The translations under genes were made by a program, and so were the position numbers. From Dehalococcoidia bacterium (GTDB lineage: Bacteria; Chloroflexota; Dehalococcoidia; SpSt-223), in NCBI GenBank assembly GCA_025054935.1, contig JANWZD010000008.1, positions 1 through 64,000 on the forward strand: 64,000 bases of DNA, given 5' to 3'. Of this stretch, positions 15,635-25,597 are shown one piece after another (within the stretch, counting starts at the first letter, position 1; the number at the start of each line of letters is the position of its first letter). Under the pieces are notes generated by a model. It had not been told where the DNA came from. It made no database searches and saw only the letters and a list, made by a program, of their open reading frames with translations.

Positions 15635-18600
15635 CTAGCGCCGGGCGAACCGCGCCTCGGTCGGGACAGGGCGGGGCCAGCGCGGCGAGGGACGAGGCGT
15701 GGGGAGGGGGAAGGTACGCCAGTGGCCGCCGCGGCGGTGCCAGCCTCGCGCAAGCTGCGCAAGCAGGCGGGCGAACAGTCCCAGCCGCCAGAGCGCCCAG
15801 ACTGCGATCACGCCGCTCGCAACACTGAGGGTGATCCGAAAGCCGAGCCAGAAGGTATCGGGCTCGAACCGCAGCTCGACCACGTGCTCGCCGGGAGGAA
15901 CCGCAATTCCGCGCATCAGGTAGTTCGCGCGGTAGATTGTGGCCGGAATGCCGTCGATCGTCGCTTTCCAGCCCGGATAGTAGGTATCGGCCACGACCAG
16001 GTACTGCTCTTCCGGCGTTCTGACCCGGATCCGGAGATACATATCGCTCGCCTGCTCGAGGCGAACGTCGCTCGGCAGCGGGGGGCGCACCACCGTGGGG
16101 ATGTTCGGCGGCGCGTCGCCCCGCTCGAAGAGCACTTCGCGTCGCGGGTCGAAGGCGTTCTCGGCCATAAAGTTCAGAATTTCAATCGGGTTCTTGCTGG
16201 GAGGCCGAACGATGGCATTGGGAACGAGATAGGCGCGCGGCAAGACACGCAGGTTCTCGAAGATGACGACGTCGGCATCTTCGTAGACCCGCTTCCAGCG
16301 GGTCGAGCGTTCGGCAAACAGATGACGCAAAGTGCGCGTCGGCTCGTCGACCAACGACATGCCGACAAGCTGGAGGTCGCCGATCGGGCTGATGTTGCGC
16401 GCTTCGACACGCGTGATCCGGGCGCGCCGCCCGAGCGGGAGGTTCGTATAGTAAGCGAGCCCCTCAACAACGCCGGCGGGCGTCTTGTACTCGAAGGCGA
16501 CCTGGGTCTTATTGTGCTTCACCAGCGGGCGCACGTCGGGGCGGTCGTAGGCGTTTTCGCTGGTATGGACGCCGGCCAGCAGGCGAAACGTCTGGATGGC
16601 ACCGCGGTCATCAGTCAGCCGGACTTCGAGCACCGGTGTCCCTTGGGGAAGGTCGTGCGAGTTGCGCAGCCGCGAGACGACGCGCAGATCGGTGGCAAGG
16701 AACCCTTCAAGCACGAAGTCGATCGAAGCAGAGCCGTTGGCGGTCGACACGGTCGAGAAAAGCGGCCGAGCCGGGTCGAAGGGGGTCGCTTCGAACGAGG
16801 GGGTCGGGATGAAGCGGTTGGAGGCGATGACGTAGCGAACGTGGAACGCGTCGAGCAGGTGAGGGTAGCCGATCTCAAGGGCGCCCGTGTACTCCTCATG
16901 GCGCCTGAAGCTGAGCGAACTGTAGCCGCCGACCTCCGGGATGTTAAACGCGGCGAGGGTGTTCGGCGCCGTTGTCGCGCCCGGCCGGCTGTAGACACGG
17001 CCGGGCGCGGTCGCGAGCTGGTTCTGCAGAAAGCGCACCGGTGCCGACGCCGCTTCGAGAGTGCCGAGCGGGATGGTGGGGTGAAACTGCCAGCCGACAA
17101 AGATCAGGTCGACCACGCTGAAGGTGAGCAGCGCCGTCATCCAGAGCCAGCGCAGCGGACGCAGCGCGAGCCAGAGAAAGAGGACAAGGATGGTGAGAAA
17201 GAGGAGGATGAGGGCGTAGTTCACCCAGAAACTGGCCGGGTCGAGCGCCGCGGCGAGCCCTGCCCAGACGCGCTCCGCCGTGAGCGCCTCGTCCGGAAGG
17301 CGCCGCATGCGGGGCGCAGCAAGGTACTCCTCGACCCACTTCGCCACCGTCGGAGCGCGCGCGGCAACAGCAGCGGCCGCCTCCTCAAGCCGGAAGACGA
17401 CTTCAAGGGCGAGGAGGAAGACGAAGACAAGCGCGGCATAGAGGGGAACGCGCCACGGCCCTCGCGGCGCTGCTTCCCGCACGAAGAGCGGGCCCGGTCC
17501 GCCCGGATTGAACCTCCAGCCGCCCCGGAGATGGCGCTCTAAGAAGCAGAAGCCAGACGCTGCAAGCACCGCGACTGCGAGCGAGAAGACGAGGGCGTAG
17601 CGCCCCGGCGCCCGCATCTGGTTGTAGCCGGGAAGCTGATAGATCAGTTCGTGCAGGTTGAAAAAGGGCGCATGCGAGGCCATTCCAATCCAAAGAGCGG
17701 TCAGTCCTAGCAGCCCGAAGAAGTAGACGAAGCGGGTGCGGCAGGCGATCAGGGCAACGACTGCCAAGATGAGGGGAGCGATCCCCATATAGAGGCGGGT
17801 CTCCCACGATGACCACAGCCCCCAGTAGTAGCCGTCGGGGCTCCGGAAGAAGTAGGGCAGAAGCAAGGTGATGAGATTGACGGGGGTCTGGGGATGGAGC
17901 GTGGCAAAGGCGTAATCAACGCCCCCCGCCCGGCGCGAGAATGTTCCAAGCTCGTACAGCGGGAGCAGTTGCACTGCCGCCAGTCCCGCGCCGATCCCTC
18001 CGATGAGCAGGCCGCTCCACGCCCACAGCCAAAGCCGCCCGATGACAACGCGCGCCGCTGCCCACAGCCGGTCAAGCTCTTCAAGGGCCAAACGGCGAAC
18101 CCATCCCTGCTGCCAGTCGCTATGGCCGACGAGCAGCCGCGGCGGCGCGCCCCCGATCGGGCAGAGGAGCCAGCGGAAGGTGCAGTAGGCCGCGATCACG
18201 AGGGCGCTCATTAGCGGCACTTGGACATGCACCGCAAGCGACTGCAGGCCAAACGCGGCGCCGGCAAAGGCGAGGTTAATCTGCCGTCTTCCGCCGCTTG
18301 CGCGCGCGGCTCGTTCGATGAAGCAGAGAATGAGCGGCAGCCACACTGCTGAGTCCAGGAGGTTCTGATGGTGGATCTGCGCGACGAGAAAGCCTGAGAA
18401 CATGAAGGTGACGCCGCCGATCACGCTCGCGAGGCGGCTCAGCGCAAGCGCGCGGCAGAGGCAGTAGGTAAAGACCCCGGCGAAGAAGAAATGGACGACG
18501 ACATTCCAGATGAACGCTTGTCCCGCCGGCAGGAAAAAGCTGAGCAGTACAACGGGGGGATAGAACATCCCCGTCTCGCCATCGGCGAAGATCGGAAAGC

Positions 18601-18808
18601 CGCCAAAAATATCCGGCGACCAGAGCGGCAGCTCAAACTGCTTCAGTCGGCCGGCGAACCATGCTTGAAGAGGAAAGTAGAAAACGCGCGTGTCCCGCTC
18701 GGCGAAGATCTCTCCGCTGAAGATGGCGCGTTGGAAGAACAGGACGGCGAGGAGAAAGAGAAAGGCTGTCGCGAGGAGGTCGTACGACAGAAGGACGTAC
18801 TTCCGCAC
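15635..18808 (-). CDS. YfhO-family multispanning membrane glycosyltransferase
   Basis: The GTG at 18808 gives 1057 aa. About a dozen hydrophobic helices occupy the first two thirds (for example LLATAFLFLLAVLFF near residue 10, then WNVVVHFFFAGVFTYCL). An FFAERDTRVFYFPLQ-like loop and the conserved LWSPDIFGGFPIFADGETGMFYP segment (about 55-80) place it in the YfhO family, whose members transfer sugars from lipid carriers at the outer face. The C-terminal region is a large extracytoplasmic domain. A TATACT box at 18836-18841 (minus strand) lies 27 bp upstream. The open frame extends upstream to 18982, but that part lacks hydrophobic or conserved features. It is transcribed away from the MFS gene. 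Confidence 0.88.
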   Translation of the reverse strand: MRKYVLLSYDLLATAFLFLLAVLFFQRAIFSGEIFAERDTRVFYFPLQAWFAGRLKQFELPLWSPDIFGGFPIFADGETGMFYPPVVLLSFFLPAGQAFIWNVVVHFFFAGVFTYCLCRALALSRLASVIGGVTFMFSGFLVAQIHHQNLLDSAVWLPLILCFIERAARASGGRRQINLAFAGAAFGLQSLAVHVQVPLMSALVIAAYCTFRWLLCPIGGAPPRLLVGHSDWQQGWVRRLALEELDRLWAAARVVIGRLWLWAWSGLLIGGIGAGLAAVQLLPLYELGTFSRRAGGVDYAFATLHPQTPVNLITLLLPYFFRSPDGYYWGLWSSWETRLYMGIAPLILAVVALIACRTRFVYFFGLLGLTALWIGMASHAPFFNLHELIYQLPGYNQMRAPGRYALVFSLAVAVLAASGFCFLERHLRGGWRFNPGGPGPLFVREAAPRGPWRVPLYAALVFVFLLALEVVFRLEEAAAAVAARAPTVAKWVEEYLAAPRMRRLPDEALTAERVWAGLAAALDPASFWVNYALILLFLTILVLFLWLALRPLRWLWMTALLTFSVVDLIFVGWQFHPTIPLGTLEAASAPVRFLQNQLATAPGRVYSRPGATTAPNTLAAFNIPEVGGYSSLSFRRHEEYTGALEIGYPHLLDAFHVRYVIASNRFIPTPSFEATPFDPARPLFSTVSTANGSASIDFVLEGFLATDLRVVSRLRNSHDLPQGTPVLEVRLTDDRGAIQTFRLLAGVHTSENAYDRPDVRPLVKHNKTQVAFEYKTPAGVVEGLAYYTNLPLGRRARITRVEARNISPIGDLQLVGMSLVDEPTRTLRHLFAERSTRWKRVYEDADVVIFENLRVLPRAYLVPNAIVRPPSKNPIEILNFMAENAFDPRREVLFERGDAPPNIPTVVRPPLPSDVRLEQASDMYLRIRVRTPEEQYLVVADTYYPGWKATIDGIPATIYRANYLMRGIAVPPGEHVVELRFEPDTFWLGFRITLSVASGVIAVWALWRLGLFARLLAQLARGWHRRGGHWRTFPLPTPRPSPRWPRPVPTEARFARR

Positions 18809-19444
18809 ACCGCCCCCGAGGTGGTCGTGACGAGGAGTATAGCAAGGAGGCGCTCGCGCAGAAGCGGGATGTGGCGCTGGAATCGTTTGGCCCCGGCGTC
18901 TCCGCTCGCCAGGGGCCAAACGGTGAAGGGGGTAGCAGAGGAGGGACGGCGCTTCTGCGCGGCACCCCGCCATCGGTCGCACATGGCGGCGTGCCGCGGG
19001 ATCTCCTCCCCGCGCTGCGGCTCGCTCCCGCCTGCGGACTGGCAGCCCGCTCTCGGCGGAGTGAGCGACGGCGCGGGGCAGGTCAGCCCGCTCGCGTCTG
19101 TCCGAACCTCCCCAACTGGTCGGGGCGTCCGCGGCTGGTCATGGTGACCTCCTGGTGTCCTCCCTGACGGGAACACCGTAGCGCGCTCGGCTCGCCCGCG
19201 CGGCTGCCGAATGGGCTGTCTCGCACGGTCCACGTGGAATATCGCGCAGAGGCGATTTGGCCCAGCGAGCGCAGTGAAGAGGGAGGGCAGCCGTACAATG
19301 GCTGCGGCGCGCTCCTTCCGGCGCTGCTGCGCGCGGCGCTGAGCGAGCGCGGATGTCAGCGCGGAGAACAGAGCCGCGCCTCGATGGCATGCGGCGCCGC
19401 TGCCGTGTCCGGGCGGATGGCGTCAGGCGCGGAGGAGGGCACCC
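18809..19444. other. 636-bp divergent intergenic region with one short ORF
   Basis: This region separates the YfhO gene (minus) from the MFS gene (plus). On the minus strand, a 19-codon ORF (ATG at 19142, TGA at 19083) follows a perfect AGGAGGT ribosome site five bases upstream; it begins MTSRGRPDQLG and resembles nothing known. TACAAT at 19294-19299 could be a -10 for the MFS gene, but no -35 matches. The remaining sequence shows no gene. Confidence 0.45.
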
Positions 19445-21013
19445 GTGAAGGTGATAGCGCCGATGTCGCATCGCAGTCGGCCGCTGCCCGCTGCGCGCAG
19501 CCGGGAGACGTGGACCCTGCTGGCCGCGATCCTCGGCTCGAGCATGGTCTTCCTCGAGAGTACGGTGGTCGCGGTCGCCCTGCCGGCGCTGCAAGCCGAC
19601 TTCGCGGCAACCCTGACCGACATCCAATGGGTGGTGGCAGCCTTTACTTTGCCGCTCTCGGCCCTTCTCCTCGTCGGCGGCGCGCTGAGCGATCGCTACG
19701 GTCGCCGGCGCATGGTTGCGCTCGGCGCGGTGCTCTTTGCGCTTGGCTCGGCCGCAAGCGGTCTTGCTCCGACAATCGGTGCCCTGATCGCAGCGCGGGT
19801 GGTCCAGGGAATTGGCGGCGCTGTGCTGGCGCCGGGAGCGCTGGCGATGCTGAGCGCGGGCACGCCGCAGCAGCGTCGCAGCCGGGCGATTGCGCTCTGG
19901 TCAGCGGCGACGGGAGGAGCGACTGCGGTTGGGCCGCTGCTGGGGGGCGGGCTGATCGAGCTGCTGTCGTGGCGGGGGGTCTTCTTTCTCAACCTGCCGA
20001 TCGCGATCGTTGTGGTCGCCATTCTGCTCACTCGTGTTCCGGAAAGCCGCGACGACCGCGCAGCGGGTCGGCTGGACTGGCCAGGAGCTCTCCTCGCCAC
20101 GCTCGGTCTTGGGGGCGTGGTCTTTGGCCTGATCCGCGCTTCCGCCGAGGACGGTGGAGCGGTGAGCGTCGTTGTGCCGCTGGCGGCCGGCATCGCGACG
20201 CTGGTCCTCTTTGTCATGGTCGAAGCGCGGGCTGCGCAGCCGGTGATGCCGCTCGCGCTGTTCCGCTCGCGGGAGTTCTGCGGCGCGAACGCGCTGACCG
20301 TGCTGCTGTATGGAGCGGTCAGCGGGGCGCTGTTCTTGCTGCCCTTCACCCTGATCCAAGTGCAGGGATATGCAGCGGCAGAGGCTGGCGCGGCCATTGT
20401 GCCCTTCTTCCTCCTTCTGGTCATCGTCTCGCGCTGGGCAGGCGGACTGGTCGAGCGGAGCGGCGCGCAGGTGCCGCTCGTGGCCGGCCCGTCACTCGTC
20501 GCGATCGGGCTCGCGCTCTTCGCCCTGCCCGGCATCGGCGGAAGCTACTGGACGACGATCTTCCCTGCCGTCGCCGTGCTCGGCCTCGGCATGGGGATCA
20601 CCGTGCCGCCGCTGACGATCGTCGTCATGAACTCGGTCGACCACCGCCTAGCGGGGGTTGCGGCCGGCGTGAACAACGCCCTCTCTCGTGCCGCAGGGCT
20701 GCTCGCGGTTGTGCTGTTCTCCCTTGTCGTCGCGACCGCGTTCAATGCCGAGCTGGACCGCCGCGTGGCGGCGCTTGCGCCCGCTCCTGAGGCCCGCGCC
20801 AGCATCGATGCGCAGCGGCGCAGCCTTGCCGCCGCAACCGTGCCGGCGACTGTTCCCGACGCGCCAGCGCTCAACCGCGCGGTCGACGAGGCGTACCTTG
20901 CGGGGTATCGCCTCGCGATGCTGCTGGGCGCGGCGCTCGCGGCCGCAGGCGCCGCCATTGCGCGCCTGACGGTGCGGGGCGCGCCGCCGGCCGTCCAGGC
21001 GCTGGAGGAGTGA
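19445..21013 (+). CDS. DHA2-family MFS transporter (EmrB/QacA-like)
   Basis: The 522-aa protein begins at GTG 19445 with an AGGAGGG site five bases before; an alternative ATG is at 19463. It has about 14 hydrophobic helices. The first carries the proton-binding family motif ESTVVAVALPAL, and the loop between helices 2 and 3 has GGALSDRYGRRRM (motif A). LDWPGALLATLGLGG near residue 205 is typical of 14-helix drug:H+ antiporters of the DHA2 family. It probably exports drugs or metabolites using the proton gradient; the substrate is unknown. No regulator gene (TetR or MarR) is adjacent, which is unusual for this class. Confidence 0.9.
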   Translation: MKVIAPMSHRSRPLPAARSRETWTLLAAILGSSMVFLESTVVAVALPALQADFAATLTDIQWVVAAFTLPLSALLLVGGALSDRYGRRRMVALGAVLFALGSAASGLAPTIGALIAARVVQGIGGAVLAPGALAMLSAGTPQQRRSRAIALWSAATGGATAVGPLLGGGLIELLSWRGVFFLNLPIAIVVVAILLTRVPESRDDRAAGRLDWPGALLATLGLGGVVFGLIRASAEDGGAVSVVVPLAAGIATLVLFVMVEARAAQPVMPLALFRSREFCGANALTVLLYGAVSGALFLLPFTLIQVQGYAAAEAGAAIVPFFLLLVIVSRWAGGLVERSGAQVPLVAGPSLVAIGLALFALPGIGGSYWTTIFPAVAVLGLGMGITVPPLTIVVMNSVDHRLAGVAAGVNNALSRAAGLLAVVLFSLVVATAFNAELDRRVAALAPAPEARASIDAQRRSLAAATVPATVPDAPALNRAVDEAYLAGYRLAMLLGAALAAAGAAIARLTVRGAPPAVQALEE

Positions 21014-21029
21014 GCGGCCTCGCCGCTGG

Positions 21030-21045
21030 GGAAGCGGCCGCTTCC
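21030..21045. terminator. Perfect 16-bp palindrome between convergent genes
   Basis: GGAAGCGGCCGCTTCC lies 17 bp after the MFS stop codon and can fold into a 6-bp stem with a GGCC loop. There is no T tract, so a terminator role is only possible. Confidence 0.3.
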
Positions 21046-21151
21046 TCCTGCGAGCAATGTCTCCCGCTTCGGCCTCAAGGCGCTGCTGAAATGCCCTTGC
21101 GTCCCGAGAGGCAGTCCCGCGTGCTTTGGGAGCGGCGCCTCGCCCGCTGGG

Positions 21152-21778
21152 TTAGCCAAGATGGCGCAAGAACCAGTCTCGCGTCAGCGTCGCGACCCGC
21201 TCAAGCGCGCCGGGCTCGGGAAACAGGTGCGACGCGCCCGGGACGATCGCGAGCCGCGTCTCGCCGCCGAACCGCGGCAGCGCTTGGCGGTTGAGGAGGA
21301 GCACCGGCACGTCATGCTCGCCCACGATGAGCAAGGTCGGAACGCGCACGCGGGGCAGCCACTCGTCGGCGAGGTCAGTACGGCCGCCGCGTGAGACAAC
21401 CGCGCGGACGGCCGGATGGCGGGCAGCGGCGATCAGCGCAACAGCGGCTCCCGTGCTCGCTCCATAGAGACCGACGGGGAGCGCCGACAGGTCGGGCAGG
21501 CGAGAGGCGCGCTCGATCGCCGCTTCGAGGCGGCTGGCAAGAAGCTCCATGCTGATCTCGGCATTGGCGCGGGTTTCTTCCTCGGTGAGGAGATCAATCA
21601 GCAGGGCGGCGAACGTGCCGCTGGCGAGCGTCTCCGCAACAAAGCGATTGCGCGGGCTCTGTCGGCTGCTTCCCGTGCCGTGAGCAAAGAGGATGAGCCC
21701 CTGCGGCTGGGCGGGGCGGAACAGGGTCGCCGCGCGCGGCCCCTCGTCGGTGGAGAGAACGAGCGTCTCTTCGGTCAT
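21152..21778 (-). CDS. Alpha/beta hydrolase (dienelactone hydrolase-like)
   Basis: This 208-aa protein ([20 protein letters not shown]) has the alpha/beta-hydrolase landmarks. [18 protein letters not shown] forms the oxyanion loop. [15 protein letters not shown] holds the nucleophile Ser in [13 protein letters not shown] carries the acid, and PGASHLF carries the catalytic His. The ATG at 21778 overlaps the phosphoribosyltransferase stop by 4 bp (ATGA), so the two are translationally coupled. In many bacteria the two domains form a single polypeptide (for example Mycobacterium tuberculosis Rv0571c), which suggests the products act together. The substrate is unknown. Confidence 0.85.
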   Translation of the reverse strand: MTEETLVLSTDEGPRAATLFRPAQPQGLILFAHGTGSSRQSPRNRFVAETLASGTFAALLIDLLTEEETRANAEISMELLASRLEAAIERASRLPDLSALPVGLYGASTGAAVALIAAARHPAVRAVVSRGGRTDLADEWLPRVRVPTLLIVGEHDVPVLLLNRQALPRFGGETRLAIVPGASHLFPEPGALERVATLTRDWFLRHLG

Positions 21779-22446
21779 GTCTCGGCGTTGCGGACAGCCG
21801 TTCGAGCGCGGGCGAGGAGGTCGCGCACTTCCTCGTCGGAGACTTGAGTAAAGTCGCGATACCACAAGCCGACGGCGTAGAGGAAGGGCGGGGTCTCGGC
21901 GCAGATGACCTCATCGGCGAGAGTGCGGAGGTCGGCGCAGACGTCGGGAGAGCCCACGGGAACGGCGACTACCACCGCCGCCGGCTCGAGGCGGCGGGCG
22001 GCCAAAATTGCCGCGCGCATCGTGCTGCCGGTGGCGAGGCCATCGTCGACGAGGATCGCCGTCTTGCCGGCGAAGGTGAGCGGCGGCAGGCCGGCGCGAT
22101 ACAGCTGCTCCCGGCGCGCAAGCTCGCGCTCTTCCCGGGCGGCGACTTGGTCGATGACGCTGGGAGGAATGCGGAGCGATTCGACGACATCCTCGTTCAG
22201 CACGCGGACACCGCCGCTCGCCACCGCGCCCATTGCTAATTCCTCGCGGCCCGGCACGCCCAACTTGCGAACGACAAACACGTCGAGGGGGGCGCCGAGC
22301 TTGCGCGCCACTTCAAACGCGACTGGCACCCCGCCGCGGGGCAGCCCGAGGACGATCAGATCCGGTCGGCCGGCGTAGTGTCCAAGAGCGGCGGCGAGAA
22401 CCCGCCCCGCATGTGCCCGATCAGCAAAGCGTGCCATCTCGACCAT
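21775..22446 (-). CDS. Phosphoribosyltransferase-domain protein
   Basis: This 223-aa type I phosphoribosyltransferase ([14 protein letters not shown]) has [18 protein letters not shown] and the PRPP-binding loop [17 protein letters not shown] (about residues 120-136), where the two Asp bind the ribose hydroxyls. Family members transfer ribose-5-phosphate from PRPP, but this stand-alone subgroup has no known substrate. The start at 22446 has a GAGAGG site; an in-frame ATG at 22437 is possible. TTCGCA, 17 bp, TATGGT (about 22507-22535, minus strand) is a candidate promoter. It overlaps the hydrolase gene downstream by 4 bp. Confidence 0.85.
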   Translation of the reverse strand: MVEMARFADRAHAGRVLAAALGHYAGRPDLIVLGLPRGGVPVAFEVARKLGAPLDVFVVRKLGVPGREELAMGAVASGGVRVLNEDVVESLRIPPSVIDQVAAREERELARREQLYRAGLPPLTFAGKTAILVDDGLATGSTMRAAILAARRLEPAAVVVAVPVGSPDVCADLRTLADEVICAETPPFLYAVGLWYRDFTQVSDEEVRDLLARARTAVRNAET

Positions 22447-22649
22447 CGCCTCTCGCTCCCCCGCACTGCCGCAGAACGACGTCAGCGCATTGTGCTCGCT
22501 GCTTAGACCATAGCGTGGAGGAGGAGGATTGCGAAAGGATATCGCCCACAGCGTGTAGGATGACGACAGGTCTGCGGAAGCGCCGCAGGCACGAGGGGCG
22601 ATCGCGCCGACAGGCGGGGCAGGGCTCTTCGGGGGCGGCCTTGTCCTGC

Positions 22650-23846
22650 TCAGGTGGTGTAGACGCTGTTGAGCGTGACGTACGCTTCGCTCAGGTTGCT
22701 GCCCCACGCGGTGGCGCGCTCGGTGCCCTCGCCGAGGTCGATCGCGATCAGCACGTCAGGGCCGTGGAGATGGGCAATCGCCGCAGTCGCATCGAAGGGG
22801 CGGGGAGCGCCGGCGGCAAACACCTGCACCGCGCCGATCGCGATCGACAGGCGGTCGGCGTTGACCGGAACCCCGGCATTGCCGATGGCGCCGTAGATGC
22901 GGCCCCAGTTCGGGTCGTTGCCGTGCACCGCCGTGGTGACCATGAGGGAGGAGGCAACGGTCCGAGCGATGGCGCGCGCAGCGTGGCGACTTGGCGCGCC
23001 GGTGACGCGTACCTCGATCAGTTTCGTCGCGCCTTCGGCGTTGCGGACGATCTCCTTGGCGAGATGCTCGGCGACGGCGCGCAGCGCGGCTTCGAGGGCA
23101 TCGCCGGCGGGACCGCCAGCGATCGGCGTGCCGCCCGCTTCGCCGTTCGCGAGGACGAGCACCGTATCGTTCGTGCTCATGTCGCCGTCGACGTCGATCA
23201 TGTTGAACGTGTCATCGACGATCCGGCGGAGCGCCGCCGAGAGCCAGCTCGCGGTTACCGGCGCGTCGGTGGTCAGAAAGGCAAGCATGGTGGCCAGATT
23301 GGGGTGGATCATCCCCGCCCCTTTGGCGCAGCCGCCGACTGTCACCGTTCGGCCGTCGATGACGAGGCGCACCGCCCGCTCCTTCGGCCAGCTGTCGGTC
23401 GTCATGATCGCGCGCGCGAAGTCATGCCCGCCCTCTGGGGAGAGCGGCACGGCCGGGATGGCGGCACGCACGAGGTCCATGGGCAGCGGAATGCCAATCA
23501 CGCCGGTGCTGGCGGCAAGCGCTTCAGTTTCGGGAATGCCTAGGCGCGCTGCCGCCAGCCGCGCCATTTCCTGCGCATCATGCAGCCCTGCGGCGCCGGT
23601 CGCCGCGTTGGCGTTGCCGCTGTTGACGACAATCGCTCGCGCCGTGCCGCGGGCGACCCGCTCGCGGTTGAGAAGGATGGTCGGCGAGGGGAGGGCGTGG
23701 GTGGTGAAGACCGCGGCGGCAGTGGCCGGCACGACACTAGCGAGGATGCCGAGGTCGAGGGCGCCGCTCGGCTTGATTCCGGCGGCGATGCCGCCGGCGA
23801 TAAATCCGCGGGGGCTGGTGACGCTCCCGTCTGGGATGAGTTCCAT
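22650..23846 (-). CDS. argJ: Bifunctional ornithine acetyltransferase / N-acetylglutamate synthase ArgJ
   Basis: This 398-aa enzyme transfers the acetyl group from N-acetylornithine to glutamate, recycling acetyl groups in arginine synthesis; some versions also use acetyl-CoA. It begins with [12 protein letters not shown] and contains [13 protein letters not shown]. The self-cleavage/nucleophile segment [14 protein letters not shown] (about residues 176-189) has Thr after Ala. [10 protein letters not shown] and [13 protein letters not shown] follow, all ArgJ signatures. It is the last gene of the operon nth-argC-VTT-argJ, 27 bp after the VTT gene. Arginine regulation is likely but no ARG box was recognised. 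Confidence 0.97.
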   Translation of the reverse strand: MELIPDGSVTSPRGFIAGGIAAGIKPSGALDLGILASVVPATAAAVFTTHALPSPTILLNRERVARGTARAIVVNSGNANAATGAAGLHDAQEMARLAAARLGIPETEALAASTGVIGIPLPMDLVRAAIPAVPLSPEGGHDFARAIMTTDSWPKERAVRLVIDGRTVTVGGCAKGAGMIHPNLATMLAFLTTDAPVTASWLSAALRRIVDDTFNMIDVDGDMSTNDTVLVLANGEAGGTPIAGGPAGDALEAALRAVAEHLAKEIVRNAEGATKLIEVRVTGAPSRHAARAIARTVASSLMVTTAVHGNDPNWGRIYGAIGNAGVPVNADRLSIAIGAVQVFAAGAPRPFDATAAIAHLHGPDVLIAIDLGEGTERATAWGSNLSEAYVTLNSVYTT

Positions 23847-23873
23847 CGGTTCACCCTGCGCAGAGCGCGAACG

Positions 23874-24569
23874 CTATTCTGACTCGGCGCGAACGTCGTG
23901 ACCGAGCCGGCGGGCGAGCAACTCGGTCGCGGCTTGGATCTGGCGGTGCCAGAGCGAAAAGAGGGTCAGCAGGATCCCGCCGATGACAAACCCAAATACC
24001 CATGCCCAAGCGCCGAGCGACTCCGTCTCGGCGCCGAAGAAGTTGGCAAAGATCATGCCGGGGAAGCGCCCAATTGCCGCTCCGACGATCAGGGTCCGCA
24101 GCGAGATGCCCGTCAATCCCGCTGCATAGAGCAGGGGGTCGCCGATCGGCAGGGCGAAAATGACGGCCCAGATAGGGACCGAGCGGACCCGATTGAAGCG
24201 CTGCACCCACGCGATAACCTGCTCGTCGGCAAACTTGTAGACGATGGGCTTGCCGATAAAGCGACCGAGCATAAGCGCGGTGATCGACCCGAGCGTGCCG
24301 CCGAAGAACGTGATGACCAAGCCGCCCCAAAATCCGTACAGATAGCCCGAGACCATTCCGATCGCCTGAGCGGGGATAGGCGCGACGACGATTTGGACAA
24401 TTTGGAGCGCGATCAGAACGGCTGGCGCGGCCGGGCCAAACGAGACCACCCAATTGCGGAGGAATGTGGCGTCGGACAGGATGAGCCCGATCGTCTCGCG
24501 CTGGGAGATGAAGATGGCGAGCAGCGCGATCGCTGCTAGGGCTAAGGCGAGGTTTCGGGGCAGATTCAT
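23874..24569 (-). CDS. TVP38/TMEM64 (VTT-domain) membrane protein
   Basis: The 231-aa protein has about six hydrophobic segments. Central VTT-domain features are VVAPIPAQAIGMVSGYLYGFWGG (first half), FFGGTLGSITALMLGRFIG, and FALPIGDPLLYAAGLTGI, the re-entrant loop motif. VTT/DedA relatives are implicated in lipid transport or scrambling (DedA, TMEM41B) and membrane homeostasis; this member's cargo is unknown. It overlaps the argC stop by 4 bp at its start, so it is co-translated with the arginine genes. Its place inside an arginine operon is odd and may simply reflect a packed transcription unit. Confidence 0.88.
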   Translation of the reverse strand: MNLPRNLALALAAIALLAIFISQRETIGLILSDATFLRNWVVSFGPAAPAVLIALQIVQIVVAPIPAQAIGMVSGYLYGFWGGLVITFFGGTLGSITALMLGRFIGKPIVYKFADEQVIAWVQRFNRVRSVPIWAVIFALPIGDPLLYAAGLTGISLRTLIVGAAIGRFPGMIFANFFGAETESLGAWAWVFGFVIGGILLTLFSLWHRQIQAATELLARRLGHDVRAESE

Positions 24570-25597
24570 GGGTACACCGGCAGCCCCTCGAGGCCGAGTG
24601 TCTCCGGCCAGCCGAGCATGACATTCATGTTTTGGATCGCTTGACCGGATGCTCCTTTGACAAGGTTGTCGATCGCGCTGAAGACGACAAGGCGCCGCGC
24701 GCGCGCATCGACGACAGGATAGAGAAGAGCGCGATTGCTGCCGTATGTCGCCTTCGTCGACGGCGGCGTTTTGCTGACGAACACGAACGGCTCGCGGTCG
24801 TACCAGTCGTGGTAGAGGTCGGTAACGCGACGCTGGAGCGCCGGCGGGTCCTCTTCGACCGTGTCGGCGAGCGGCAGATAGCAGCTCGCGAGGATCCCGC
24901 GGGTCATCGGCACAAGGTGCGGAATGAAGGTGACCGCGGGGGGGGACGCAGTGAGGGCGGCCAGCTCTTGCACAATCTCCGGGAGATGGCGATGGCCGCT
25001 GACGCTGTACGGCGTGACGTTCTCGTTCACCTCACTGTAGTGGTTGGCGAGGGCAAGGCTGCGGCCGCCGCCGGAGATCCCGGATTTGGCGTCGACGATA
25101 ACATCGGGCTTAGCGATGCCGGCGGCGATGGCGGGAATGACAGCGAGCAGCGCCGCGGTTGGATAGCAGCCCGGGTTGGCGACAAGCCGGGCGCCGGCGA
25201 TCTCGGCGCGGTGGATCTCTGTCAGCCCGTAGACGGCCTGCGCCAGCAGCGCGGGGCGAGGCGGCGCGACGTTGTACCAGCGCTGATACTCTGCCGGGTC
25301 GTGGAGGCGGAAGTCGGCGGCGAGATCGACAACGGGGATGCCGCGATCGATGAAGGGGAGCAGCGCCTCGGCGCTTGCCTTATGGGGCAGGCCGGAGAAG
25401 ACAAACTCGACATCGTCAGGCAGCTCCGACACGATCGGCAGGTCGAGGCCAGTGAGGCTCTGGAAGACTTCATCGAGCGCTTTCCCGGCGTCGCTGCGCC
25501 CAGTGACGGCGTGGAGCGTCACGTGGGGGTGGCGGGCGAGGAGGCGCGCCAGTTCAAGCCCGGCGTAGCCAGTGACATTAAGGATGCCGACGTTCAT
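24566..25597 (-). CDS. argC: N-acetyl-gamma-glutamyl-phosphate reductase ArgC
   Basis: This 343-aa NADPH-dependent reductase makes N-acetylglutamate semialdehyde, the third step of arginine synthesis. It starts NVGILNVTGYAGLELARLLA (nucleotide-binding motif), contains the active-site Cys in VANPGCYPTAALL (about residues 144-156) and SGISGGGR with a following HRHLPEI segment (the His partner). The length is normal. Its ATG (25597) overlaps the nth stop by 4 bp, and its end overlaps the VTT gene by 4 bp. Confidence 0.97.
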   Translation of the reverse strand: MNVGILNVTGYAGLELARLLARHPHVTLHAVTGRSDAGKALDEVFQSLTGLDLPIVSELPDDVEFVFSGLPHKASAEALLPFIDRGIPVVDLAADFRLHDPAEYQRWYNVAPPRPALLAQAVYGLTEIHRAEIAGARLVANPGCYPTAALLAVIPAIAAGIAKPDVIVDAKSGISGGGRSLALANHYSEVNENVTPYSVSGHRHLPEIVQELAALTASPPAVTFIPHLVPMTRGILASCYLPLADTVEEDPPALQRRVTDLYHDWYDREPFVFVSKTPPSTKATYGSNRALLYPVVDARARRLVVFSAIDNLVKGASGQAIQNMNVMLGWPETLGLEGLPVYP

